The notes under the pieces are model-generated. The model had not been told where the DNA came from and did not search any database. It worked only from the letters and a program-made list of their open reading frames with translations. Of a stretch of DNA of 51,614 nt, positions 42,081 through 51,269 are shown in pieces (within the stretch, counting starts at the first letter, position 1; each line of letters opens with the position of its first letter). Made by a program: the position numbers and the translations under genes. The DNA is taken from NCBI RefSeq assembly GCF_001673155.1, contig NZ_LZLE01000167.1, forward strand, positions 1-51,614, read 5' to 3'. The stretch is from Mycobacterium sp. 1423905.2 (GTDB taxonomy: Bacteria > Actinomycetota > Actinomycetes > Mycobacteriales > Mycobacteriaceae).

Positions 42081-42214
42081 ACCCGCCCCGCCGAGCACAG
42101 GTGCATGTTCACCTACCTGCGTGCCTTAAACTAACCGCCAACGGTGTGTCGCTGCGCCTCCACCGAACTGCACACACAGCAGTGAGTCTCGCTACAGGCA
42201 GGTGCGTTCGGCAA

Positions 42215-42238
42215 GGTTGAATAAACAGCCACCGGGTC
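42215..42238 (+). promoter_or_regulatory. SigF-like promoter candidate before the STAS gene
   Basis: GGTTG at 42215-42219 and GGGTC at 42234-42238, with 14 bp between, resemble the mycobacterial SigF consensus (GGTTT, about 15-17 bp, GGGTA). The site lies directly before the STAS anti-anti-sigma gene, and SigF is known to control regulators of its own partner-switching network. Each element deviates by one base and the spacing is short, so this is tentative. Confidence 0.35.
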
Positions 42239-42293
42239 AAGAGTGGATATCGAAGAAACGCGGTGTCCCCCGAGGGACAGATGTGAGATACGC

Positions 42294-42671
42294 ATGGTCG
42301 AAAAATCGGGTAATCCCGTCGATCGAACGGCTTTCGAGGTCGGGAATTACCAGGCGGAGGGGGCGGCCGTACTTGCCGTCTCTGGTGAAGTGGACATGCT
42401 CAGCGCGCCGCAGCTTGCCGAGGCCATCAGTAGCGCGCTGGCCACCAAGCCCGCGGCTTTGATCGTTGACCTGTCGAAGGTGGACTTTCTGGCCTCGGCG
42501 GGGATGACCGTTCTGGTGGCGGCGCAGTCGGAGGTGGTACCACCCACTCGCTTTGCGGTCGTCGCGGACGGCCCGGCGACCAGTCGGCCGATAAAACTCA
42601 TGGGAATCGATAGTGTGTTCCCGCTCTACCGCACGCTGGATACCGCGCTCAGCGGTGTCCAGGGCGCGTGA
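42294..42671 (+). CDS. STAS-domain anti-sigma factor antagonist
   Basis: 125 aa from the ATG at 42294; a GTG at 42243 would add 17 residues. The whole protein is one STAS domain: AAVLAVSGEVDMLSAPQLAEAI is the first half and ALIVDLSKVDFLASAGMTVL the phosphorylation segment, with Ser68 at the position of the SpoIIAA/RsbV phosphoserine (the preceding conserved Asp is Ala67). Such proteins bind and release anti-sigma kinases depending on phosphorylation; RsfA and RsfB do this for SigF control. The next gene, 46 bp downstream, is an RsbW-type kinase-like protein, so the two form a partner-switching module. No sigma factor gene is in the window. Confidence 0.87.
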   Translation: MVEKSGNPVDRTAFEVGNYQAEGAAVLAVSGEVDMLSAPQLAEAISSALATKPAALIVDLSKVDFLASAGMTVLVAAQSEVVPPTRFAVVADGPATSRPIKLMGIDSVFPLYRTLDTALSGVQGA

Positions 42672-42717
42672 TTTTTGACGAAGAAGGACGGCAGGACGCT
42701 TTTTCACCAGCCCGCAT

Positions 42718-43173
42718 ATGACGTCTCACGTTGATGACCGAACCCGCTTCGTGCGGATGCGAGTTGCCGCAGATGCGCATAGCGCGACGCAAGCCCGGGT
42801 TGAGTTCCGCAGCTGGCTTGATCGACACTTCACGCTGGGTCCTGAACGGTTCAGCGACCTGCTGCTGGCGGTAAGTGAAGCGCTGGCCAATGCCGCGGAA
42901 TTCGCCTACGTCGACTCCGGGCAGCCCGGGACGATGGATTTCAGCGCCGCTTACGACGTCGATTCGGACTCGCTGGCCGTGACGATTGCCGATCGCGGCC
43001 GGTGGCGTCCGAGCGTTCCGGAGCGGACCCCCGACCGGCGGTTTCAGATTCGGGGACGCGGCATCCCGCTCATGCAAGCACTTGCTGACGAGGCGGTCAT
43101 CGACCGCACACCTGACGGAACACATGTCACATTGCGGTGGACGTATCTCACGCGGCAAAGTCCGACCGTCTGA
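42718..43173 (+). CDS. RsbW-like anti-sigma serine kinase (HATPase fold)
   Basis: 151 aa. The GHKL ATP-binding motifs are visible: N-box SEALANAAEF (Glu54, Asn58), G1 box DRGRW (Asp92, Gly94), and G2 box RGRGIPLM (Gly113, Gly115). This is the compact HATPase_c_2 type seen in RsbW, SpoIIAB and UsfX, which phosphorylate STAS antagonists and sequester sigma factors. The STAS gene is directly upstream (46 bp). Targets are not encoded here; SigF-type factors are the general precedent. The N-box His of some members is Phe61 here. Confidence 0.87.
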   Translation: MTSHVDDRTRFVRMRVAADAHSATQARVEFRSWLDRHFTLGPERFSDLLLAVSEALANAAEFAYVDSGQPGTMDFSAAYDVDSDSLAVTIADRGRWRPSVPERTPDRRFQIRGRGIPLMQALADEAVIDRTPDGTHVTLRWTYLTRQSPTV

Positions 43174-43318
43174 CCTGACTTCTGCCCGTCGCACTCCTTC
43201 AGAATTTTCGCTCCTGGGCGTAGCGTAATCACCGTTCAGTCCAGGTTCGCCGCCCCGCCGCGCCCCGGAAACGCCGGTCAGCTCGCAGCGGGCGACCAAG
43301 AAGCGACGGAGAAAACTC

Positions 43319-45091
43319 GTGTTCGATCTGAAGATCACCGGAGGCACCGTCGTCGACGGCACCGGCGCGCCGCGTTACCGCGCTGACATCGGCGTCAAGG
43401 ACGGCAAGATCGTCGATGTCGTACGCCGGGGAGCCAACGAGACGGGCCCGGGTGGATTGGAAACGGCAGCGGCCGCCGAAACCATCGATGCGACCGATCA
43501 GATAGTCGCCCCCGGTTTTGTTGACATCCACACCCACTACGACGGACAAGTGAGTTGGGACAGCCTGCTTGAGCCGTCCAGTGGTCACGGGGTGACGACG
43601 GTGATCACCGGCAACTGCGGAGTGGGTTTCGCGCCGGTGCGTCCGGGCCGTGAGGAATGGCTGATCAAGTTGATGGAAGGGGTCGAGGACATCCCCGGCA
43701 CTGCCCTCACCGAAGGCATCACCTGGGGCTGGGAGACCTACCCCCAATATCTGGACATGATCGGCAAGCAGAACTTCGCCATCGACGTGGGCAGTCAGAT
43801 CGCCCATGGCGCCGTGCGCGCCTACGCGATGGGTGAGCGCGGCGCCCGCAACGAACCCGCCACCGTCGAGGACATCGCGGCCATGAGCCGCTTGGTCACC
43901 GAGGCGATAGAAGCAGGTGCGCTCGGGTTCTCGACGTCGCGGACGATTGCCCATCGCGCCATGGACGGCGAACCGGTGCCCGGAACGTTCGCCGCCGAAG
44001 AAGAACTGTTCGGTCTAGGCCGCGCGATGGCCGCCGGCGGGCAGGCGGTGTTCGAGTTGGCTCCGCAAGGCGCCGCCGGTGAGGACATCGTCGGCCCGAA
44101 GAAGGAACTGGATTGGATGCGGCGGCTGGGCCGCGAGATTGACCGACCGCTCTCGTTCGCGCTCATTCAAGTCGATGCCGACCCGAACCTGTGGCGCGAG
44201 CAGTTGGACGTCTCCGCCGCTGCCCATGAGTCAGGCAGTCGCTTGCACCCGCAGATCGCGGCGCGGCCGTTCGGCATGATGATCGGCTTCCAAGGACATC
44301 ACGCCTTCACCCACCGGCCGACCTACTGCAAACTCAAGGCCGAGTGCAGCCGGGAAGAATTGGCCCAGCGCTTGGCCGAGCAGGCGGTGAAGGCGGCGAT
44401 CCTGTCGGAGGAGGATCTACCCATCGACCCGTCGATTCTCTTCGACGGCATGGGCGTGTTCGTCCAGCATTCCCTGGAGCGGCTTTACGCGTTGGGCGAT
44501 CCGCCGGACTACGAACCCACCCCGGATCGCACGGTCGCCGCGATCGCCCGAGCGCGCGGCGAGGATCCGCTGGCCACGCTGTATGACCTGATGCTCGAGT
44601 CGAATACCAGCGCCATGCTGATGCTGCCGTTGTACAACTACGCCGACGGCAACCACGACGCGATACGGGAGATGATGCTGCATCCGGCCGGAGTGCTGGG
44701 TCTGTCAGACGGCGGCGCGCACTGCGGAATGATCTGCGACGCCTCGTATCCCACGTTTCTGCTGACCCACTGGGCGCGCGATCGCCGACGTGGCGAGCAG
44801 TTCTCGCTCGAATACGTCATCCGCAAACAAGCCCGCGACACCGCCCACCTGTTCGGTCTCACCGATCGCGGCACCATCGAAGTCGGTAAGAAGGCTGATC
44901 TCAACGTCATTGACATGGCCGCTCTCACCTTGCATCCGGCTGCGATGGCCTACGACCTGCCCGCAGGCGGTCGACGGATCCTGCAAGGCGCCACCGGTTA
45001 TCGGGCCACCGTGGTCAGTGGGACGGTGACTCGGCGCAACGACGTCGATACTGGGGCGCGGCCCGGCCGCTTGGTCCGCGGCGCGCGTTAA
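43319..45091 (+). CDS. N-acyl-D-amino-acid deacylase-like amidohydrolase
   Basis: 590 aa, GTG start with GGAG about 8 bases upstream. The amidohydrolase fold begins with [15 protein letters not shown]; the metal motif is DIHTHYDGQ (His71, His73), and Cys100 in [10 protein letters not shown] matches the bridging Cys of D-aminoacylases. Further landmarks are [19 protein letters not shown] with the catalytic Asp, and a closing [15 protein letters not shown]. Enzymes of this group hydrolyse N-acyl-D-amino acids or related amides with one or two zinc ions; many mycobacterial paralogs have unknown substrates. It is followed 9 bp later by the Rieske oxygenase gene, so the two are co-transcribed. Confidence 0.9.
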   Translation: MFDLKITGGTVVDGTGAPRYRADIGVKDGKIVDVVRRGANETGPGGLETAAAAETIDATDQIVAPGFVDIHTHYDGQVSWDSLLEPSSGHGVTTVITGNCGVGFAPVRPGREEWLIKLMEGVEDIPGTALTEGITWGWETYPQYLDMIGKQNFAIDVGSQIAHGAVRAYAMGERGARNEPATVEDIAAMSRLVTEAIEAGALGFSTSRTIAHRAMDGEPVPGTFAAEEELFGLGRAMAAGGQAVFELAPQGAAGEDIVGPKKELDWMRRLGREIDRPLSFALIQVDADPNLWREQLDVSAAAHESGSRLHPQIAARPFGMMIGFQGHHAFTHRPTYCKLKAECSREELAQRLAEQAVKAAILSEEDLPIDPSILFDGMGVFVQHSLERLYALGDPPDYEPTPDRTVAAIARARGEDPLATLYDLMLESNTSAMLMLPLYNYADGNHDAIREMMLHPAGVLGLSDGGAHCGMICDASYPTFLLTHWARDRRRGEQFSLEYVIRKQARDTAHLFGLTDRGTIEVGKKADLNVIDMAALTLHPAAMAYDLPAGGRRILQGATGYRATVVSGTVTRRNDVDTGARPGRLVRGAR

Positions 45092-45100
45092 GAGCCGGCC

Positions 45101-46441
45101 ATGGATCTGGCTGTTGGGAATCCGATCCGTCCGCGAGACGAGGACGCGATCGGTACTCCGCCCCCTTCCCCGACGCTGGTACCGGCCGCACGCTACTACT
45201 CAACGGAATTCGCCCGCCTCGAAGTTGAGCGGATGTGGCCGAGGGTGTGGCAGCTGGCCTGCATGGTCGACCACGTCGCCGAGCCGGGTGACTATTTCGA
45301 ATACCGTTGTGGTCCATACAACGTGCTGATCGTCCGAAGCGACGACGGAGTCTTGCGCGCCTTCCAGAACGCCTGTCGCCATCGCGGCAATTCGTTGTGC
45401 GTCGGGTCGGGCTCGGGACTTCGAGAACTCAAATGCGGCTACCACGGGTGGACGTGGGACCTGATTGGAGACCTGAAACGCGTACCCCATCGCAAAGGCT
45501 TTGGGGCGCTGCGCATGTCGGACTTCCCGCTGTTGTCAGCCCGCGTCGACGTGTGGGCGGGCATGGTCTTCGTCAATCTCGACCGGGACGCGATGTCACT
45601 GACCGAATACCTGGAGGCGATACCCGGGGACATCGCCTGGTGCCATCTGGAGGATTTCCGCTGCTACGCCACGTTGACGGTCGACGTGGCGGCGAACTGG
45701 AAGACGATCGCCGACGGCTACAGCGAGACGTACCACGTCCAGACGCTGCACCCTGAACTACTGCGCTGCGTCGACGATGTCCATTCACCGCAACGTATCT
45801 GGGGCCACGCCGGCAAATCCGATCAGCCCTATGGCGTGCCCAGCCCCCGTTTCGACGGTGCGCTGACCGACGAAGAGGTCTGGGACGCATACGTTTACAC
45901 CCAAGGCGCGTTAATGGGCGCCGCGCCGGGGACGCCGTTTCCCGCCGAGCGGCAGCCCGGCCAGACAGTCCCTGACCTGATCGCCGACCACACCAGGGCG
46001 TTCGCGGCCAGCCGCGGGGTCGACCTCAGCTGGGCCGACACCGACCGCATCACCCGACTGCACCAGTACAACGTCTTTCCCAACATGACGCTTCTGGCCA
46101 ACGCCGACCACTTGACCATCATGTGCTCACGGCCGGGACCCGATCCCGATCATGGTGAGCTGGTGATGTTCTTGATGACGCGCATGCCACCGGGCGCGCC
46201 GCACAACAAACCAACGGACGTGCGCATGGCCGCCGCCGATGCCGAGCCCGGCGTGGTGCTCACCCAGGACTTGCAGATCCTGCCAGGATTACAGCGTGGC
46301 CTGCACCAACCCGGCTTTTCGCATCTGGTGTTATCCAGCGAGGAGCGGCGCGTGATCAACCTGCATCGCAACCTGGAGCGCTACCTCGACCTGCCCGAAT
46401 CCCAACGGATGACCGGCGGCCGCGCGTGCGCCCAACAGTGA
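45101..46441 (+). CDS. Rieske non-heme iron oxygenase, alpha subunit
   Basis: 446 aa. The Rieske [2Fe-2S] ligands are CRHRG (Cys92, His94) and CGYHGW (Cys112, His115). In the catalytic domain, NWKTIADGYSETYHVQTLHPEL contains the mononuclear iron ligands His212 and His217. This is the alpha subunit of aromatic-ring-hydroxylating or demethylating oxygenases, which need a reductase for electrons; none is adjacent, so a generic partner is likely. A mycobacterial precedent for such single alpha subunits is KshA in steroid degradation, although KshA is shorter. It is coupled to the amidohydrolase upstream (9 bp) and to the PP2C gene downstream (10 bp). Confidence 0.91.
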   Translation: MDLAVGNPIRPRDEDAIGTPPPSPTLVPAARYYSTEFARLEVERMWPRVWQLACMVDHVAEPGDYFEYRCGPYNVLIVRSDDGVLRAFQNACRHRGNSLCVGSGSGLRELKCGYHGWTWDLIGDLKRVPHRKGFGALRMSDFPLLSARVDVWAGMVFVNLDRDAMSLTEYLEAIPGDIAWCHLEDFRCYATLTVDVAANWKTIADGYSETYHVQTLHPELLRCVDDVHSPQRIWGHAGKSDQPYGVPSPRFDGALTDEEVWDAYVYTQGALMGAAPGTPFPAERQPGQTVPDLIADHTRAFAASRGVDLSWADTDRITRLHQYNVFPNMTLLANADHLTIMCSRPGPDPDHGELVMFLMTRMPPGAPHNKPTDVRMAAADAEPGVVLTQDLQILPGLQRGLHQPGFSHLVLSSEERRVINLHRNLERYLDLPESQRMTGGRACAQQ

Positions 46442-46451
46442 CGTCGTACCG

Positions 46452-47204
46452 GTGAGCAGCGCGGTGCGCTACGCCGGTCGCAGCGACATCGGTCTTTATC
46501 GATCCTCCAACCAAGACCGCTGGGGCGCCGACCCAGAGCAAGCCCTGTTCATCGTCGCCGACGGGGTGGCCTGCAGCACCGATGGTGCGCTGGCCGCTCA
46601 CCTGGCCGTCGAACTGCTGCCCAGCTATGTAGCACGCCACCTCAAGCCAGCCGATTTGGACGGCTCCGACGCGCATGAGTCGCTGGGTCGTGCCGTCGCG
46701 GAATTCTCCGATCACTTTCGGGACTACAGCGCGACCGACGAACGCGCGGTCGGCGCCACCACCACGGTGGTGGCGGTCGTCATTTCCGGTAGCCGCGCCT
46801 TGGTCGCCCACCTCGGGGACAGCCGCGCCTACCTGTTCCGCGAACGTCAACTGCAGCGCCTCACGCGAGACCACACGGTGCTGCAAGACCTGATCGACGC
46901 CAACGCGGTCAACCCGGAAGAAGCCAATCAGCACCCGGCCCGCAACACGTTGAGCCGCCATGTAGCGATGTACCCACGCGCATTGCCGGACGCCACCACT
47001 GTCGCACTGGAAACCGGCGATCGGATCTTGTTGTGCAGCGACGGCCTCTCCGGACCGGTCGATGAAACACATATGGCGCAGATATTGGCCACCCACGCCA
47101 CCGCTGAGGACGCCTGCGCGGCGCTGATCGACGCGGCGAATCAAGCCGGTGGGCCGGACAACATCACGGCCGTCATCGTCGACATCGCGGACGACGATAC
47201 GTAG
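46452..47204 (+). CDS. PP2C-type serine/threonine protein phosphatase
   Basis: 250 aa, GTG start 10 bp after the Rieske gene. The metal-binding residues of PPM/PP2C phosphatases are in SSNQDRWG, VADGVAC (the usual DGMGG loop reads DGVACSTDG), GATTTVVAVV, HLGDSRAYL, LLCSDGLSG and GGPDNIT, all in proper order; length is that of a stand-alone catalytic domain like the catalytic part of PstP, without a membrane anchor. It would dephosphorylate Ser/Thr proteins in the cytoplasm. Its place in an oxygenase operon is unusual. The STAS/kinase pair is 3.3 kb upstream and is a conceivable substrate module. Confidence 0.9.
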   Translation: MSSAVRYAGRSDIGLYRSSNQDRWGADPEQALFIVADGVACSTDGALAAHLAVELLPSYVARHLKPADLDGSDAHESLGRAVAEFSDHFRDYSATDERAVGATTTVVAVVISGSRALVAHLGDSRAYLFRERQLQRLTRDHTVLQDLIDANAVNPEEANQHPARNTLSRHVAMYPRALPDATTVALETGDRILLCSDGLSGPVDETHMAQILATHATAEDACAALIDAANQAGGPDNITAVIVDIADDDT

Positions 47205-47249
47205 TCAGCCTTACCAAATAAGCCCGCTCGACCTGCGTGTGAACCAAAC

Positions 47250-47263
47250 TAGAACCTGTTACA
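47250..47263. promoter_or_regulatory. KstR-type operator
   Basis: TAGAACCTGTTACA fits the KstR consensus TNNAACNNGTTNNA at every fixed position. It lies 33 bp before the ATG of an FAD-dependent dehydrogenase related to 3-ketosteroid dehydrogenases. KstR is the TetR-family repressor of cholesterol catabolism in mycobacteria and rhodococci and is released by a cholestenoyl-CoA-type ligand. The kstR gene itself is not in the window. The related KstR2 motif is different, so KstR is the best match. Confidence 0.65.
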
Positions 47264-47295
47264 GTCGGCCGCGCGGGCAACGATTGGGGTAACGC

Positions 47296-48924
47296 ATGGC
47301 AGCTGACGAGACGGCCACCTTCGCCACCTCCGCCGACGTGGTTGTGGTGGGTTTCGGGGCCGCTGGCGCGTGCGCGGCCATCACGGCCCGCGAACACGGC
47401 GCGGACGTCATTGCTATTGACCGAGCCAACGGTGGCGGTGCAACCACCCTTTCCGGTGGGATCATCTACGCCGGTGCCGGCACGACGATCCAAAAACAAG
47501 CCGGCGTCAACGACACAGTTGAGCAGATGCTGACGTATCTGCGCCTCGAGGTGGGCGACGCGGTCAGCCCCCAAACACTCGAGTCGTTCGTGCGCAACAG
47601 CCCAGAAATGATCACATGGCTACGCCACCACGGCGTGCCGTTCGATGCCACGCTGTGTCCCTACAAGACGTCGTTCCCTAACAATCGGTACTACCTGTAT
47701 CACTCGGGCAGTGAGAACGCCGGCGCGTTCCGCGAGCACACCCCGCCGGTCCAGCGCGGCCACCGGGTAAAGGGCAAGGGCACCTCCGGCAAGCAGCTGT
47801 ACGCGCCGCTGGCCAAAGCTGCACTGGCGCAAGGCGTTCGACTGCACCCGCACACCACCGCGACCAAGCTCATTCAAGATTCGACCGGTCGAGTAACCGG
47901 AATCGAAGCACTGACAATGCATTACGCACCGCCGCGCATCCGCCGCCGATACGCCGGTATGGCGCAGTTGTCGGCCAAACCGGGTATCTATTACCCTCCG
48001 CTGCGCCGTGCGATGGAGCGACGTCTCAGAGAGCTGGAACGGCGCTATGCCCGACCGGTGCGGATCGAGGCCCGGCGCGCGGTCATCCTCTGCGCGGGGG
48101 GCTTCATCGCCAACCGGGAGTGGATCCACCGGTACGCGCCGCAGTACCTGAACGGACTGCAGCTGGGAACCAGCGGTGACGACGGAAGCGGAATCAAGCT
48201 CGCCCTAAGCGTCGGTGCGGTGGCAGACCGGATGGATAACGTCTCGGCCTGGCGGTTCATCAGTCCCCCCAGCGCGTTCATCGGCGCGATCATCGTCGAC
48301 CAACAGGGGCGCCGCATCATCGACGAAACTCGGTACGGCGCGGCCGTCGGCCAAGCCATGGTCCGCCAGCACGACGGCAAGGGATGGATCCTCGCCGATG
48401 CCGCGCTGATGAAAGCGGCGCGGCGACAGCTGGTCAGGCAACCGTTGTGGTTTCAGCGTGCCCAGTCGGCCGCGCTGATGGCGGCCGACTCGGTGCGCGC
48501 GTCGTCGTTGGCCGACGTCGCGCGGGCCGCCGGCGTGGACCCCGACGGTCTACTGGCGACGGTGGCAGCGCACAACGAGGCCTTTGACTCCGGAAATCCA
48601 GACCCCGCCGGGAAGCCCAAGGAGTTCGTGTGCCGCATCAGCCGGCCGCCCTACACCTTGCTCAACATTTCGGTACGACCCAGCTTGATCAACCCCACGC
48701 CCATGCTCACCCTGGGCGGCATCCGAGTCGACGAAGGCACCGGGGCGGTTCTCGACCAGGCGGCAAATCCGATTCCGGGATTGTTCAGCGCCGGGCGAAC
48801 GGCGCTGGGCGTGTGCTCCAATTCCTACGTGAGCGGGCTGTCCCTGGCCGACTGCGTGTTCTCGGGGCGCCGCGCCGGAAGGTGCGCGGCCACATCGAGA
48901 CCGGCACATCAGATCGCCGGCTAA
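47296..48924 (+). CDS. FAD-binding dehydrogenase, 3-ketosteroid dehydrogenase-like
   Basis: 542 aa; the ATG has GGGG about 7 bases upstream. VVVVGFGAAGACAA (GxGxxG at 19-24) binds FAD; GGATTLSGGIIYAG is the second flavin contact; the C-terminal PGLFSAGRTALG...SYVSGLSLADCVFSGRRAG closes the FAD site. This is the succinate dehydrogenase/fumarate reductase-like FAD_binding_2 superfamily that includes KstD and delta-4-steroid dehydrogenases. The KstR-type box in front suggests a steroid or cholesterol-derived substrate, but the active-site residues of KstD are not clearly identifiable by eye. It stands alone between the PP2C operon and the Eis-like gene. Confidence 0.87.
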   Translation: MAADETATFATSADVVVVGFGAAGACAAITAREHGADVIAIDRANGGGATTLSGGIIYAGAGTTIQKQAGVNDTVEQMLTYLRLEVGDAVSPQTLESFVRNSPEMITWLRHHGVPFDATLCPYKTSFPNNRYYLYHSGSENAGAFREHTPPVQRGHRVKGKGTSGKQLYAPLAKAALAQGVRLHPHTTATKLIQDSTGRVTGIEALTMHYAPPRIRRRYAGMAQLSAKPGIYYPPLRRAMERRLRELERRYARPVRIEARRAVILCAGGFIANREWIHRYAPQYLNGLQLGTSGDDGSGIKLALSVGAVADRMDNVSAWRFISPPSAFIGAIIVDQQGRRIIDETRYGAAVGQAMVRQHDGKGWILADAALMKAARRQLVRQPLWFQRAQSAALMAADSVRASSLADVARAAGVDPDGLLATVAAHNEAFDSGNPDPAGKPKEFVCRISRPPYTLLNISVRPSLINPTPMLTLGGIRVDEGTGAVLDQAANPIPGLFSAGRTALGVCSNSYVSGLSLADCVFSGRRAGRCAATSRPAHQIAG

Positions 48925-49006
48925 CCACCGCCTGCGATTGCGGTAGCGCTTCGACATCTGCCACGCTCAGGTGGGTTGCCAACCCTGCCGAACGCCAGAA
49001 GGGAAC

Positions 49007-50245
49007 ATGAGCGATCTCGCCAGCCGCATGAACCCCGAAGTCCGCGTTCTGGAATCCGAGAGCGACCTGGTCGCCGCGGCGAACGTCTTCCGCGCCGCCA
49101 TGATCGGCCTTCCGCCGGTGTCCAAACTGAGCCCCGGCCAGATCACCACCTTGCTGGAACCGGGACGGACCATCGGCGCCTTCGTCGACGGGCAGCTCGT
49201 CGGCACCGCGGATGCGACCAGCGGAGGACTGACCCTACCCGGCGGGGCGATCGTGGGCCACGCGGGCGTGACGCACATCGGCGTGTTACCGCCGTTCACC
49301 CGGCGCGGGATCGCGACCGCGTTGGTCCGCCACCAGTTGCACGACATCGCCGCGCGCGGGGAAGTGGTCGCGACGCTGCGCGCCTCCGAGGCGACGATCT
49401 ATGAACGCTACGGCTACGGGGTGGCCAGTTCCTCGCAGAGCGTGGAGGTACAGACCGCACGAGCCACCCTGCGGTCCGGCGCTGCTACGGGCGGGCGGGT
49501 GCGTCTGCTCGACGCGACCGAGGCCTGGGACGTGCTGCCCCGCATTTACGCCGAACATCGACCGGCACGACCGGGAACCATTGACCGCCCGGGTGTTTGG
49601 TGGCAGAGCCGGTGCCTGCGCAGCGAATCATCCCCCGAGCCGTCTTACTTTGCGGTGCACGGCGAACCGGGGTCGGAGTCGGGATTCGCGCGTTACCGGC
49701 CCATCGACACCGACCGATGGTTCATCAGCGAACAGCGCACCATCGTGGTCGAGGACTTCTTCGCCCCTTCCGCTGCGGCGTATCTAGGCCTCATGCGCTT
49801 TCTGTTCGGCTTGGATCTCATTGACCGCGTGGTGTTTTGGTCGCTACCTATCGACGACCCGTTACCTTGGCTGCTTGCTGACCGGCGGGCCGCGCGGGTG
49901 ACCGCGGTGCACGATGAAACATGGTTGCGGGTCATCGACGCCCACCATGCGCTCACCAAGCGCCGGTATACCGGTGACGGCACCGTTACCATTGCCATCG
50001 ATGATCCGGTGCTGCAACACAATTCGGCCAGATTCACCATTACCGGCGCAGGCGCCGAACCGACCGATCGGCCCGCTGACCTCAAAGTCGGAGCGGCCGG
50101 ACTTGCGGCTGTCCTGCTCGGCGGTGCGACCTGGCGTGGTGTTGCCTTCGCCGGGCTGGCTGAGCCGGCGGAATCGGACGCAGTTGCCACGGCCGATCGG
50201 CTGTTCGCCGTAACCGATGTTCCGCATGCAGGATTCTACTTCTAA
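49007..50245 (+). CDS. Eis-family GNAT N-acetyltransferase
   Basis: 412 aa from the ATG at 49007 with AGAAGGG upstream. Layout follows Eis (Rv2416c, about 402-408 aa): an N-terminal GNAT domain with the acetyl-CoA motif VLPPFTRRGIATALV (Arg99-Arg100-Gly101), the general-acid Tyr in EATIYERYGYG (Tyr132, equivalent to Eis Tyr126), a central GNAT-like domain, and a sterol-carrier-like C-terminal domain. It ends in HAGFYF, as Eis ends in Phe whose carboxylate takes part in catalysis. Eis acetylates aminoglycosides and lysines of host proteins; this paralog's substrate is unknown. The oxidase gene follows 12 bp downstream. Confidence 0.88.
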   Translation: MSDLASRMNPEVRVLESESDLVAAANVFRAAMIGLPPVSKLSPGQITTLLEPGRTIGAFVDGQLVGTADATSGGLTLPGGAIVGHAGVTHIGVLPPFTRRGIATALVRHQLHDIAARGEVVATLRASEATIYERYGYGVASSSQSVEVQTARATLRSGAATGGRVRLLDATEAWDVLPRIYAEHRPARPGTIDRPGVWWQSRCLRSESSPEPSYFAVHGEPGSESGFARYRPIDTDRWFISEQRTIVVEDFFAPSAAAYLGLMRFLFGLDLIDRVVFWSLPIDDPLPWLLADRRAARVTAVHDETWLRVIDAHHALTKRRYTGDGTVTIAIDDPVLQHNSARFTITGAGAEPTDRPADLKVGAAGLAAVLLGGATWRGVAFAGLAEPAESDAVATADRLFAVTDVPHAGFYF

Positions 50246-50257
50246 CGCGGGAACAGC

Positions 50258-51205
50258 ATGATCATCATCATCGGGGCCGGAATCTGCGGGCTGGCAACCG
50301 CTTACGAAGTGTTGCGGCGTGGACAGCGAGCGGTCGTTGTCGAACGCGGTGCGCCGTTCGCCGAACAATCCATCGGACTGGCTCGGATATTCCGCATCGC
50401 CCACCAGCGGCCGGAGTTGTGCGATCTGGCCAAGCAGGCCCGCGCGGGCTGGCAGCGCTGGGAGGCCGAATTGGGAGTGGGGCGACTGCTGGGCTCGGAA
50501 GGCTTCATCGCCGCCGGCGCCCGCGAGGACACGGCTGCGGCAATGGCGGCGGCCGACGCCGCGTTCTCCCACCTCGACCGGGCCGACATCCGGTCCCGAA
50601 TACCGTTTCTTGCCGCGCCGTGGGAGACCGGACTCTTCGATCCCCTGGGGGGCAGTCTGCGCATCCGCCGTGCGTTGAGCGCCCTGGCGCGCCGCGCCGA
50701 CATTCATCGGGCGGAGGCGGTGACAGTGGCCGACGACGGCTCGGTCACCTTCGCCGACGGAACCATGTTGACCGGCGAGCGCGTGCTCATTTGTGCCGGC
50801 GTGCAGACCGAAGCACTTTTCGGTCCGCTCGACGTCGAATTCGGTCCCCACACGCGCTTCACCTACGAGGGCACCGACGCCACCGGCGCCGCATGCCTGT
50901 CGGCACCCGAGGGATACGGCTTACCTTTGGGCAGCACCGGCCGCTGGGCTTTTGGTCAGGAGGAACCGGACCCCGACGCGGTACGCGCGCTGTTTCCTAC
51001 CCTGTCGCCGGTGGACCAAGTCGACTGCGTCACCGTGCGCGCGCCATGGCTGGACACCGGCGGTGACGGTTGGACAGTCGCCCGGCGGGGGCGGGTCGTC
51101 GCCTTCGTCGGCAGCAACTTAATGAAATTCGGGCCGCTGCTCGGCGCCCTGTTGGCCAGGTCGGTGTTGGAGAACGAGCCGCCCGGCGAGTTATTGCTGG
51201 GCTGA
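50258..51205 (+). CDS. DAO-family FAD-dependent oxidoreductase
   Basis: 315 aa. MIIIIGAGICGLATAYEV carries the GxGxxG dinucleotide site (Gly6, Gly8, Gly11), then VVVERG with the Glu that binds the ribose. GLARIFRIAHQRPEL resembles the segment of sarcosine oxidase-type enzymes that holds the covalent or tight FAD, and VLICAGVQTEALFGPL is the second flavin motif. The family oxidises secondary or N-methyl amino acids and related amines to imines with H2O2. It is shorter than typical sarcosine oxidase (about 385 aa). It starts 12 bp after the Eis-like gene and is probably co-transcribed with it. Confidence 0.86.
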   Translation: MIIIIGAGICGLATAYEVLRRGQRAVVVERGAPFAEQSIGLARIFRIAHQRPELCDLAKQARAGWQRWEAELGVGRLLGSEGFIAAGAREDTAAAMAAADAAFSHLDRADIRSRIPFLAAPWETGLFDPLGGSLRIRRALSALARRADIHRAEAVTVADDGSVTFADGTMLTGERVLICAGVQTEALFGPLDVEFGPHTRFTYEGTDATGAACLSAPEGYGLPLGSTGRWAFGQEEPDPDAVRALFPTLSPVDQVDCVTVRAPWLDTGGDGWTVARRGRVVAFVGSNLMKFGPLLGALLARSVLENEPPGELLLG

Positions 51206-51269
51206 ACGCGGTCCCGCCGCGCCGGCGAGTCGAGTGATAAAGGCAACAACCGTCTAGCGGCCCGGTGCA

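Noticed and set aside
40926..42098. 390-codon minus-strand open frame opposite the acyltransferase
   Set aside because: Low-complexity His/Gln/Arg/Gly composition and no motif; the plus strand encodes a clear Acyl_transf_3 protein.
49862..50851. 329-codon minus-strand open frame over the Eis-like and DAO genes
   Set aside because: It spans two well-supported plus-strand genes and shows no motif.
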